Part shown: positions 38,617 to 51,975 of the stretch, piece after piece
Position numbering within the stretch: the first letter of the stretch is position 1
Layout: each line of letters opens with the position of its first letter
Source: Coraliomargarita algicola
GTDB lineage: Bacteria; Verrucomicrobiota; Verrucomicrobiia; Opitutales; Coraliomargaritaceae
Direction: 5' to 3'
Assembly: GCF_033878955.1 (NCBI RefSeq)
Contig: NZ_CP138858.1
Location: 2,391,001 to 2,455,000, forward strand
Length of the DNA: 64,000 nucleotides
Position numbers and translations under genes: made by a program
Notes under the pieces: generated by a model
The model's database searches: none
Told to the model about the DNA's origin: nothing
The model's input: the letters and a program-made list of their open reading frames with translations, nothing else

Positions 38617-39288
38617 CTACTTATCGGCCACATAGATCACGTAAGCGGCGCGCTTGGAGCGTTCGTGGACTTTAGCTCGGATATGACCGACGCGGAAGCC
38701 CACTTTTTCCATGCGTGCTTTAAAGTGTGGATCATCGCCCGCCGACCAAAAGGCTGCACGACCACCGGGTTTTAAGTGCTTACGCACAGCCCGCAGTCCC
38801 TTGTGTGAATAGAGCGAATTATTACTCTCCTTGACCATGCCCGTCGGCCCATTGTCGACATCCAGAATCATGGCGTCATAGCTTTGCGCATCACCTTCCC
38901 GAATGCGAGCGACCACATCGGCCTCGATCACATTCACCCGTGAATCGTCTAACAGAGCTCCATTCAAGTCTTTAAGGTATTCCCGATTCCACTCCACCAC
39001 CTTAGGCACCAGCTCCACCACGTCGACCTGTGCCTCGGGCCCCAAGCCAGCAAGGACGGTGCGCAGAGTAAAGCCCAGTCCCAAACCACCGATCATCACC
39101 TTCGGCTGAGGCTCTTGATGAATACGCTCAATCCCCATCTTACCCAGCAACAATTCGGAGGCCGAAGCCTTCGAGTGCATGAGTTCCTGACCTCGAAAAC
39201 TAATGGAATACGCACCATCGTGCTCATACAACGACATAGGTGCCCCATCAGGCGTGGTGGACTCAGCGATTAAAATACGTGGCTTCAT
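38617..39288 (-). CDS. Spermidine-synthase-like methyltransferase-fold protein
   Basis: The 223-residue protein has a spermidine synthase/SAM-methyltransferase fold: MIGGLGLGFTLRTVLAGLG (glycine-rich cofactor loop), VDVVELVPKVVEWNREYL (acidic residue for the cofactor), DSRVNVIEADV and YDAMILDVDNGPTG in the position of the catalytic Asp motif. It lacks the usual N-terminal strand tetramer, so the aminopropyl acceptor is unclear. The ATG at 39288 (MKPRILIAES) was chosen. The longer frame upstream (MFDVLLV...) is encoded by the intergenic repeat. Confidence 0.85.
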   Translation of the reverse strand: MKPRILIAESTTPDGAPMSLYEHDGAYSISFRGQELMHSKASASELLLGKMGIERIHQEPQPKVMIGGLGLGFTLRTVLAGLGPEAQVDVVELVPKVVEWNREYLKDLNGALLDDSRVNVIEADVVARIREGDAQSYDAMILDVDNGPTGMVKESNNSLYSHKGLRAVRKHLKPGGRAAFWSAGDDPHFKARMEKVGFRVGHIRAKVHERSKRAAYVIYVADK

Positions 39289-39352
39289 AGCCGCAGAGAG
39301 CGTGCTTAAAAAGGCGAACTGGCAACTGTAAAGCGTGAAGAGACAAACGAGG

Positions 39353-39581
39353 AGAACGTCGAACATTCAACGTCCAACGTCCAATGTTGAATATTATTAA
39401 GTGATAACACTTCCCGCCTCGCCAAAATGGCACATACCGTGATTTCCAGAACTAACTGATTCGCAGCGATTAGCTTCCGACCTTCTGACTTCCGTCCTCC
39501 GACCTCTGACCTCCGAATAAAACAGGCGCACTCGTTTCCTGATTCAAAATTGGACGTTGGACGTTCAGCGTTGGACGTTCA
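39353..39581. repeat. Intergenic repeat cluster between the SpeE-like gene and uvrA
   Basis: A GAACGTC-type block in plus orientation (39353-39393) and one in the opposite orientation (39549-39581, TTGGACGTTGGACGTTC) enclose 155 bases. The enclosed DNA includes a second repeat type at 39474-39517 of CTTCCGACC/CTTCTGACC-like units. The whole looks like a large inverted-repeat composite. Confidence 0.7.
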
Positions 39582-39660
39582 CCCCGCCCCGACAAAAATA
39601 TTCAAATAAATTCATCTGGGATTCGACCTCTGCAAAATAATGCTCAAAGTTCCACTATCC

Positions 39661-45417
<5,757 letters not shown>

Positions 45418-45428
45418 TTTACATAGCT

Positions 45429-45455
45429 GGAAGGCAGCACTAGGGACTGCCTTCC
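45429..45455 (+). terminator. Hairpin after uvrA (weak terminator candidate)
   Basis: A perfect 9-bp stem GGAAGGCAG/CTGCCTTCC starts 11 bases after the stop. There is no T-run, so termination here would need a factor or be inefficient. Confidence 0.45.
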
Positions 45456-45525
45456 GCAAAAGCCCCCGGCCGACAAGGTCCACTCATGCCAAACAAAGAG
45501 CCAGGCTGATCTTCCTAGCGAAATT

Positions 45526-46569
45526 TTAAACCGCAGGCTGATGCTGACTCATACAGTGAAGTGCGCCGCCCTCTTTAATGATGTCCGTGCAATCCACACC
45601 AACAATTTCACGCCCGGGGAAACAATCTCCAATAATCCGAATCGCGGCGGCATCGTTTTCTGGCTGATTGTAGGTAGGCACGAGCACCGCCCCATTCAGG
45701 ACGACAAAATTTAAATAACTGGCAGCAAGTGGCTCGCCCGCATGAGTGATCGGTGCCGGCAGCGGCAATTTCACACAAGTGAAGGGGGCGCCTGCCGGCG
45801 TGCGAAAGTCTTGCGCCCGTCGCAGGTTTTCAGTCAGCGCGGGATAATTCGCATCGGTGGACTCGGCCACGTGAGCGATCAATATGCCATCGGCTTTAAA
45901 AAAACGTGCGAGATTATCAATGTGACCATCGGTATCATCCCCGACCAAACCGTCGTGCAGCCAGAGCACTTGATTCGCCCCCAGACCACTGGTGAGCTCG
46001 CGTTCGACCTGAGCCGCAGTCGTGTCACCATTACGTGTGGGATTCAGCACCACCACTTCAGTCGTTAAAATGTGTCCCGCACCATTACTCTCCACGGCGC
46101 CACCTTCAAGCACTTGATCGAAGGCAAAACGACGAATGCCCAACTGATCGGCGATCCATTCGGAAGCACGATCGTCCTTTTGCTGGTCGGGAAATTTATT
46201 ACCCCAGGCATTGTAACGCCAGTCCGCGATGCAGAGCTCGCGCCGCTGATCATGAATGAGAAAGAGAGGTCCAAAATCGCGAATCCACACGTCATCGCTC
46301 TGGTAATCATAAAGCTCCACCTTGGCGGTGTCGCCGTGAGCCGACATCAATTCGAGCAGGTAGGGCTGTTCGGCAGCGGCGCATAGCACACGTACAGCTT
46401 GATAGCCCGCGGCCAACATGTAAAGGGCAGCCAGTTGCTCACGAACCCGATCGAAACAATCAGGCCAAAGAGAACGGCGCACAGGCCAGGCAAACCAGAT
46501 AGCAGATTGTGGCTCCCATTCGGAAGGGAAACGGTAAGCCAGTTCTTTAGGTGTTTCGAAAGTGGACAT
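45526..46569 (-). CDS. aguA: Agmatine deiminase
   Basis: The 347-residue protein belongs to the agmatine deiminase/peptidyl-arginine deiminase family. Visible are the N-terminal FPSEWEPQSAIWFAWP, the catalytic Asp/Glu segments SDDVWIRDFGPLF and VLEGGAVESNG, the catalytic His in DDTDGHIDNLARF, and the nucleophilic Cys in GGALHCMSQHQP near the C terminus. It converts agmatine to N-carbamoylputrescine, the first step towards putrescine. A spermidine-synthase-like protein is encoded 7 kb away, but no N-carbamoylputrescine amidase gene is adjacent, although the two often pair. Confidence 0.95.
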   Translation of the reverse strand: MSTFETPKELAYRFPSEWEPQSAIWFAWPVRRSLWPDCFDRVREQLAALYMLAAGYQAVRVLCAAAEQPYLLELMSAHGDTAKVELYDYQSDDVWIRDFGPLFLIHDQRRELCIADWRYNAWGNKFPDQQKDDRASEWIADQLGIRRFAFDQVLEGGAVESNGAGHILTTEVVVLNPTRNGDTTAAQVERELTSGLGANQVLWLHDGLVGDDTDGHIDNLARFFKADGILIAHVAESTDANYPALTENLRRAQDFRTPAGAPFTCVKLPLPAPITHAGEPLAASYLNFVVLNGAVLVPTYNQPENDAAAIRIIGDCFPGREIVGVDCTDIIKEGGALHCMSQHQPAV

Positions 46570-46582
46570 TAAAAAAATAAAT

Positions 46583-46672
46583 GAACCGCGAACATTGAAC
46601 GTTCAACATTGAACTTCGAAGGAACGCCGAGGTGGAGAACGTCCAACGCTCAACTTTGAACGTCCGTCCAAT
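46583..46672 (+). repeat. Intergenic GAACGTC-type repeat upstream of aguA
   Basis: Two blocks of GAACATT/GAACGTT/CAACATT units (46583-46620, 46636-46672) are separated by about 15 bases. They lie just upstream of the aguA start, where its promoter would be expected. Confidence 0.75.
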
Positions 46673-47185
46673 GATGAATGAAAATACGATGTAGCAAGAT
46701 CAAGACAAGGTATACACATTCAATGTTTGCAACGCTCGGGAGCCGCGGAGTTGCGCGGACGGGCGCCTACCTGTGAACACCGGCGCGCCCGAGGGCGCAC
46801 ACCACGAAAGAAAGCTCACTGCGCTTCGATTATTCTCTCCATGCAATCGGAGAGCAACATTTAGACATATTAGAAATCAGGCATACCGGGGCGCCAGCAA
46901 GTCCAGACTTCGAGGCTGCAAGAACTGGTTGATAGACGCCATCAGCACTTCCCAATGCATGGAGCTTTGATTGATGCGGACGAAGCTCAAATTGCGAGCA
47001 TCATACGTCAAATTAATCACAATGCGGAAGAATCTGGCTAAGAAACGGAATATAGAAAAGATGCTTAATCATCTTACCGAGCTGTATTATCGGGGTCAGC
47101 GACAGATAGTCTCCACTAGATTAGCTATATTATACATTCAAAAAAGGGAGATTTTTGAACCAAATCTAGGACCAAAAGTCAAAAA
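46673..47185. other. AT-richer gene-free stretch beside tRNA-Ile
   Basis: About 510 bases without a convincing gene. 46736-46772 contains a hairpin CCGCG-caact-CGCGG on the minus strand next to GTAGGCG. A short frame at 46874-47041 (LQELVDRRHQHFPMHGALID) reads like coding DNA but has no good start and could be a remnant. The stretch adjoins the 3' end of the tRNA, a common integration point, but I see no duplicated tRNA end or integrase. Confidence 0.35.
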
Positions 47186-47261
<76 letters not shown>

Positions 47262-47499
47262 AAAATGATTGAGTGTCGCAAAAAATCAACTCTGCCAACG
47301 CACAGCAAGCCTTGATTCTCAAAAATCACCGCCTGCTTAGACAAATACAAATTAAAGCAATCGTCTCATCGCAAGCTCACCGTCACGGCACACAAGAGAG
47401 ATGAGCCCTTCGGATGCATAGCGAACCTCTGATCGCAAAATTATTATAACCAAAAGGCGCTTGCACGATAGCTCGAAACTGAATCGAGTGAAGGTGCCC

Positions 47500-49497
47500 A
47501 TGAAAAAAATTACCTCTTTACTGTGTGCGGCATTGGCATGCATCCCCTTATTGACCATGGCCTCAGATCCTAAAATGAACCTGACTCAGAACAAAACAGA
47601 GCTCGCAGCTGCGCCCCTGCCACAAAGCAGTGAGGCGGCGCAGAAGTTTCCGGGCGAGGTGCAGGATTGGCATGGCTTTGAAATGGTGGTGCATGAGGAT
47701 ACGCGAATTGTGATTCCTCATCAGGAGGCCGATGGGAAGCCTTGGGTGTGGCGCGCGCGCTTCTGGGGGCATGAGCCGCAGTTCGACATCGCGATGCTGG
47801 AGCGGGGTTATCATGTGGTCTATTGTGATGTGAGCGGTTTATACGGCAGTCCCGAGGCGGTCGCGCGCTGGAATGCCTTTTACAACTACCTGCGCTTTGA
47901 GCATTTGTTTGCCGATCGGGCAGTATTGGAAGGCATGTCGCGGGGTGGCTTGATCGTCTATAATTGGGCGGCCGCCAATCCGGACAAGGTGGCCGCGATT
48001 TATGCCGATGCGCCGGTCATGGACTTCAAGAGCTGGCCGGGCATCAATGACGCCATTCTGGCTCGTTATGGTTTTAAAGATCAGGCGGAGGCCACCGCCT
48101 ATACGGGCAACCCGATCGACAACTTGGCGCCCTTAGCGAAAGCGGGCATTCCCATCCTGCACGTGGTCGGCGATGCGGACGAGGTGGTGCCGGTCGCGGA
48201 GAACACGGCGATCGCGGAAGCGCGCTATCATACGATGGGCGGCACCTTTAAAGTGATTCATAAACCGGACGCCGGGCACCATCCCCACTCGCTGGAAGAT
48301 CCACAGCCAATTGTTGATTTTATTATTCAACACTCTCAGGGCCAAGGCGACCTAGCCGCCGATCAAATCGTCAGCGACAAAAACTTCATTTTGCGCAGCG
48401 ATTTTCAAAACTCGCGTATTCAATTCGAACAACAGCGGCGCGGGCATGTGGCTTTTATTGGCGGCTCAATCACCGAGATGAATGGCTATCGTCCCATGCT
48501 CTGTGAGATGCTGGAAGCACGTTTTCCAGAGACAGCCTTTACCTTTACCGACGCAGGCATCAGCTCGACCTGTTCCGACACAGGTGCCTTTCGTCTAGAG
48601 CAGGATGTTCTGAGCCACGGACCGTTGGATCTCTTATTTGTAGAGTTCGCGGTGAATGACGACCAGGATGCACAGCAGGATTATGAGGACGCCTTGCGTG
48701 GCATGGAGGGCATCATCGCACAAGCGAGAAGGCATAACCCGAAAGTCGATATCGTGATGACCTTTTTCGTGAATGAAAACATTCTGCGAAAACTACAACG
48801 TGGCGAAAGCACCCCGTCGATCGAGGCACACAGCCAGGTGGCCGAGCACTACGGGGTCTCGGTCAATCACCTCGCTCAGGAACTGGCAGACTTGATTACT
48901 GCGGGGAAGATGGACTGGAAAAAATTCGGTGGCGTGCACCCGAACGAATACGGCAACACCATGTGTGCGACGATGATTCGTCGTGCCCTGCTCCAGCAGT
49001 GGGCGAAACCTCTCTCGGCCGACGCGCAAGCACAGCCATATGCGCTGCCGGATGTGATCGACGCAAAGAGCTATATCCACGGACGCTTTTTGCCGCTCGA
49101 CGCCCTCCAGATGGATGCAAACTGGACGGTCGGCGTTCCCAATTGGCCGGAAGAAAATGCGGGAGCCGTGCGCTCACGCTTTAAAGAGGTGCCCATGATT
49201 TACAGCAGCCAAGCCCATGCAAAACTGACAATCGACTTCGAGGGGACCGCAATCGGCGCCTACATGCTGGCGGGGCCGGATGCCGGTATCCTACGCTGCA
49301 CTGTGGACGGCGAGCAGAGCCAAGAAATTGATACCCTCCACCGTTATAGCGGATTTAATTATCCGATGACTGTGATGTTTTTTAACGAATTAGCGCCTGG
49401 ATCTCACAGTCTCGAAATCGAGATTTTGGACAACCGCCCCGGACCTATCAAAGCCGGCGGCACTGCGCTGCGGGTGATTGATTTCGTGGCGAATTAA
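47500..49497 (+). CDS. Secreted two-domain esterase: alpha/beta hydrolase plus SGNH hydrolase
   Basis: The 665-residue protein has a signal peptide (ITSLLCAALACIPLLTMAS). Domain 1 (about 40-290) is an alpha/beta hydrolase with nucleophile elbow LEGMSRGGL, Asp in VVGDADEVVP and His in PDAGHHPHS. Domain 2 (about 315-515) is an SGNH hydrolase with block I FIGGSITEMN, block III EFAVND and the His of block V in FGGVHPNEYG; it resembles acetylesterases acting on polysaccharides. A beta-rich C-terminal domain (about 540-665) follows. Both triads look intact. Start ATG 47500 is preceded by GAAGG. The gene is G-rich on its coding strand, unlike most plus-strand genes nearby. Removal of acetyl or methyl esters from a glycan is the likely role. 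Confidence 0.85.
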   Translation: MKKITSLLCAALACIPLLTMASDPKMNLTQNKTELAAAPLPQSSEAAQKFPGEVQDWHGFEMVVHEDTRIVIPHQEADGKPWVWRARFWGHEPQFDIAMLERGYHVVYCDVSGLYGSPEAVARWNAFYNYLRFEHLFADRAVLEGMSRGGLIVYNWAAANPDKVAAIYADAPVMDFKSWPGINDAILARYGFKDQAEATAYTGNPIDNLAPLAKAGIPILHVVGDADEVVPVAENTAIAEARYHTMGGTFKVIHKPDAGHHPHSLEDPQPIVDFIIQHSQGQGDLAADQIVSDKNFILRSDFQNSRIQFEQQRRGHVAFIGGSITEMNGYRPMLCEMLEARFPETAFTFTDAGISSTCSDTGAFRLEQDVLSHGPLDLLFVEFAVNDDQDAQQDYEDALRGMEGIIAQARRHNPKVDIVMTFFVNENILRKLQRGESTPSIEAHSQVAEHYGVSVNHLAQELADLITAGKMDWKKFGGVHPNEYGNTMCATMIRRALLQQWAKPLSADAQAQPYALPDVIDAKSYIHGRFLPLDALQMDANWTVGVPNWPEENAGAVRSRFKEVPMIYSSQAHAKLTIDFEGTAIGAYMLAGPDAGILRCTVDGEQSQEIDTLHRYSGFNYPMTVMFFNELAPGSHSLEIEILDNRPGPIKAGGTALRVIDFVAN

Positions 49498-49640
49498 GTA
49501 CACATTATAATCAAGCGCTAAAGCGCTCACTCATACCCAGCATAGTATCAGGCAAGAGTGACGGCCGTTCGCCGTTGTTTCAAACGCTTGAATTCAGGCT
49601 CATACTTAAAGCGCTCGAAAAGACCTGTCCTGCCCCGCAA

Positions 49641-50033
49641 CTACCAGCCTAAAATAAATACCGCCGTCCACAAAAGCGTGCGCGGCCAATTAGTCCAAAT
49701 CAACCGCCGGCGCTTGATTTGCGTCGAATCACCTTGATCGATCTGGCGGTGTAGCGGCACGGATACGAAAAAGGACAGCCCCCAGCATGTCATGACCAGT
49801 ATCAAGACCAGCCAGCTCAAGGCTGTGCCGAACGCCCACACCGCCCAAGCGGCACAGATGAGTTGCAAGATCATCAACGGAGCGATGATCCAGGTGAAAC
49901 GAAAGACATAAGTCTTATGCCAATCGATCATCGACGCCCCCTCCATATGCAAGAAGCTCGGATAAATGATGCACTGCACCAGCCACAGAATCACACAAAT
50001 GCCGAAATCGACGAGTGTGTGGAGTTCAGACAT
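49641..50033 (-). CDS. Four-helix membrane protein of unknown function
   Basis: The 130-residue protein has four predicted membrane segments (VDFGICVILWLVQCIIYPSF, WIIAPLMILQLICAAWAVWA, LSWLVLILVMTCWGLSFFVS, TLLWTAVFILGW). I see a general resemblance to small integral membrane proteins of the DUF1772/DUF4149 kind, without enough signal to choose. The 140 bases after the preceding gene contain no clear element. Confidence 0.7.
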   Translation of the reverse strand: MSELHTLVDFGICVILWLVQCIIYPSFLHMEGASMIDWHKTYVFRFTWIIAPLMILQLICAAWAVWAFGTALSWLVLILVMTCWGLSFFVSVPLHRQIDQGDSTQIKRRRLIWTNWPRTLLWTAVFILGW

Positions 50034-50050
50034 CGGATCGGCAGAGTGGA

Positions 50051-50079
50051 TCGGCGGTCTTCACCAGTGAAGCCCCTAC
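50051..50079 (-). repeat. GTAG-type hairpin repeat carrying the asd stop codon
   Basis: On the minus strand it reads GTAGGGG, stem CTTCAC-tg-GTGAAG, tail ACCGCCGA. Its TAG (plus 50076-50078) is the stop codon of asd. It is the partner of the in-frame copy in uvrA at 42559-42587. Confidence 0.82.
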
Positions 50080-51092
50080 GATGACAACTTCCCCTTTTTG
50101 TGCAGGAGCTCGGCGATTTGAATGGCGTTGAGGGCGGCGCCCTTCCAGAGCTGGTCGCCAGTCACCCAAAGCGCGAGACCGTTGTCGAATACCAGATCTT
50201 TGCGGATGCGGCCGACGCCACAAGGCACCACCTCGGAGTAGTTGAGCGGCATCGGGTATTCGGCATTAGCGGGATTGTCCACCAGTTCGGCACCTTCGAA
50301 ATTACGCACGGCTTCGCGCGCGGCTTCAACAGTGACGGGCTTTTCAAATTCAGCACTGATCGAGATCGAGTGGGCACGGAAGACGGGCACACGCACACAG
50401 GTGCAAGTCACGCGGAGATCGTCGATCCCCATGATCTTGCGGCCCTCGTTGAGCATCTTCATCTCTTCCTTGGTGTAGCCGTCGTCAAGAAACTTGTCGA
50501 CGTGGGGAATGAGATTGAAGGCGATCTGATGCGGATACACTTCTTGCTTCATCTCACCCCCTTCAGCCCAAGCGTGAGCCTGTTGATCGAGTTCGATCAA
50601 GCCGCCGGCGCCACTGCCGGAAACGGCTTGGTAAGTGGAAGCGATAAAAGACTTCAGACCGAAGGCTTTGTGCAGCGGATAGAGCCCCATCAACGAGATC
50701 GCTGTCGAGCAATTCGGGTTGGCCAAAATGCCTTGGTGATTGTCGACCGAGTCGGGATTGATCTCGGGAATGACCAGTGGCACGTTGGGGTCCTGGCGGA
50801 AGGCGGAGCTGTTATCGACGACGATACAACCGCGCTTGACGGCCTCTGCAGCGAAGAGCTTGGACTGGTCGCCCCCGGCGCTAAAGATGCAGACGTCCAG
50901 CCCTGCGAAGCTCTCTGGAGTCGCTTCTTGAATCGTCCAGGATTTGTCGCCAAACGATTGTGTCTTGCCCGCGGAGCGTGCCGATGCGAGCAAACGAAGT
51001 TCCGCGATGGGGAACTCACGCTCGTGAAGGAGACGAATGATTTCTTGACCGACTGCACCAGTCGCTCCGAGGATGCCTACGTTATATGCCAT
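50076..51092 (-). CDS. asd: Aspartate-semialdehyde dehydrogenase
   Basis: The 338-residue Asd enzyme shows the NADP-binding VGILGATGAVGQEIIRLL, the catalytic Cys in ANPNCSTAIS, STYQAVSGSGAGGL, and the late His/Arg segment RVPVFRAHSISIS. It makes aspartate semialdehyde for lysine, diaminopimelate, threonine and methionine. Its ATG at 51092 lies inside the first codons of the divergent L,D-transpeptidase frame. The stop is supplied by a repeat. Confidence 0.96.
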   Translation of the reverse strand: MAYNVGILGATGAVGQEIIRLLHEREFPIAELRLLASARSAGKTQSFGDKSWTIQEATPESFAGLDVCIFSAGGDQSKLFAAEAVKRGCIVVDNSSAFRQDPNVPLVIPEINPDSVDNHQGILANPNCSTAISLMGLYPLHKAFGLKSFIASTYQAVSGSGAGGLIELDQQAHAWAEGGEMKQEVYPHQIAFNLIPHVDKFLDDGYTKEEMKMLNEGRKIMGIDDLRVTCTCVRVPVFRAHSISISAEFEKPVTVEAAREAVRNFEGAELVDNPANAEYPMPLNYSEVVPCGVGRIRKDLVFDNGLALWVTGDQLWKGAALNAIQIAELLHKKGKLSS

Positions 51093-51631
51093 TTGATTTA
51101 ATAGAGGAAAGCGCGCGTGTAAAACAAAGCTGTGAGGCCTTGTCAATAACACCTACAGATCGCTGCTTGCTGGTTTCAATTGCCGACCAAACAATGGTCG
51201 TTCTGGAAAATAGCAAGCTAGTGAAAGAATATACAGTCTCAACCTCAAAAAATCCGCCCTCTTGTGTGGCAGATTCTTTTGGCACTCCCTCGGGACTCCA
51301 CACCATCGCCGACAAGATCGGAGCCGATGCGCCGGAAGGCATGGTCTTTAAGGGACGGGTGGCGACGGGAGAACTTTACACCGAGGTCTCCGAGGAAGAT
51401 GCCGCGCGCAGCCTGATCACCAGTCGTATCCTACGCATGCGCGGTCTGGAGCCGGGCAAAAACAGCGGCCCTGGCTGCGACACCTACGATCGCTACGTGT
51501 ATATTCACGGCACCAACAAAGAAGAACTGATCGGACAACCCGCCAGCGCGGGCTGCGTGCAGCTGCGCAATCGCGAAATGATCGAGCTCTTCGAGCGAGT
51601 CGAGGCAGGTGATCTCGTTTGGATACGCTAA
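51086..51631 (+). CDS. L,D-transpeptidase (YkuD domain) protein
   Basis: The YkuD fold starts at RCLLVSIADQTMVVLENSKLV. The catalytic motif is HGTNKEELIG...SAGCVQLRN, with the conserved His and the nucleophilic Cys in SAGCVQ. These enzymes form 3-3 cross-links in peptidoglycan or attach lipoproteins. There is no signal peptide in the frame as read (181 residues). The ATG at 51086 would overlap the asd start by 7 bases; a TTG near 51140 just before SITPTDR is an alternative start. The neighbour asd feeds diaminopimelate synthesis, the residue used by this enzyme class. Confidence 0.87.
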   Translation: MPFDLIEESARVKQSCEALSITPTDRCLLVSIADQTMVVLENSKLVKEYTVSTSKNPPSCVADSFGTPSGLHTIADKIGADAPEGMVFKGRVATGELYTEVSEEDAARSLITSRILRMRGLEPGKNSGPGCDTYDRYVYIHGTNKEELIGQPASAGCVQLRNREMIELFERVEAGDLVWIR

Positions 51632-51951
51632 TGCCACGCCCGGAATACGACTGCGAAAACTGCGGCGCCTGCTGCCGCTGCTTTCCGATTTTTGCCAGCG
51701 AGGCCGATGCCGAGCGCGAACCCGCGATCCGGCGTGAGACTCGACAACTGGAGTCCCACCTGGCCACCAAGGACAAAGCTTACCAAATGCACCCGCTCCC
51801 CTTTTTGGAGAGCTGTGCGTTTTTAAAAGAAGACCAGTTGTGCCGCATTTACGCCACCCGCCCGGCAGTCTGTAGGCGGTTTGAAGCCGGCAGCGCTCAA
51901 TGCATCGAGGCGCGGGAACGCATGGGAGTCAGGCGCCAAGACGGATCTTAG
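51631..51951 (+). CDS. YkgJ family cysteine cluster protein
   Basis: The 106-residue protein has the Cys pattern of the YkgJ/CxxCxxCC family: CENCGACCRCFPIF, then CAFLKEDQLCRIYATRPAVCRRF. The clustered cysteines probably bind zinc or an iron-sulfur cluster. Its ATG overlaps the stop of the previous gene by one base (TAATG), so translation is probably coupled. Confidence 0.9.
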   Translation: MPRPEYDCENCGACCRCFPIFASEADAEREPAIRRETRQLESHLATKDKAYQMHPLPFLESCAFLKEDQLCRIYATRPAVCRRFEAGSAQCIEARERMGVRRQDGS

Positions 51952-51975
51952 CCGGAGGGCATTCCCGCCACTGAC

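Noticed and set aside
39289..39366. N-terminal extension MFDVLLV... of the SpeE-like protein
   Set aside because: The extension is encoded by a GAACGTC repeat read from the other strand; MKPRILI is the conserved-looking start.
39353..39581. CRISPR-like array
   Set aside because: The units are 7 bases, contiguous and imperfect, with no spacers of constant length and no cas genes nearby.
50100..51101. 333-codon open frame antisense to asd
   Set aside because: It is the mirror of a clear asd gene, with no domain or start signal of its own.
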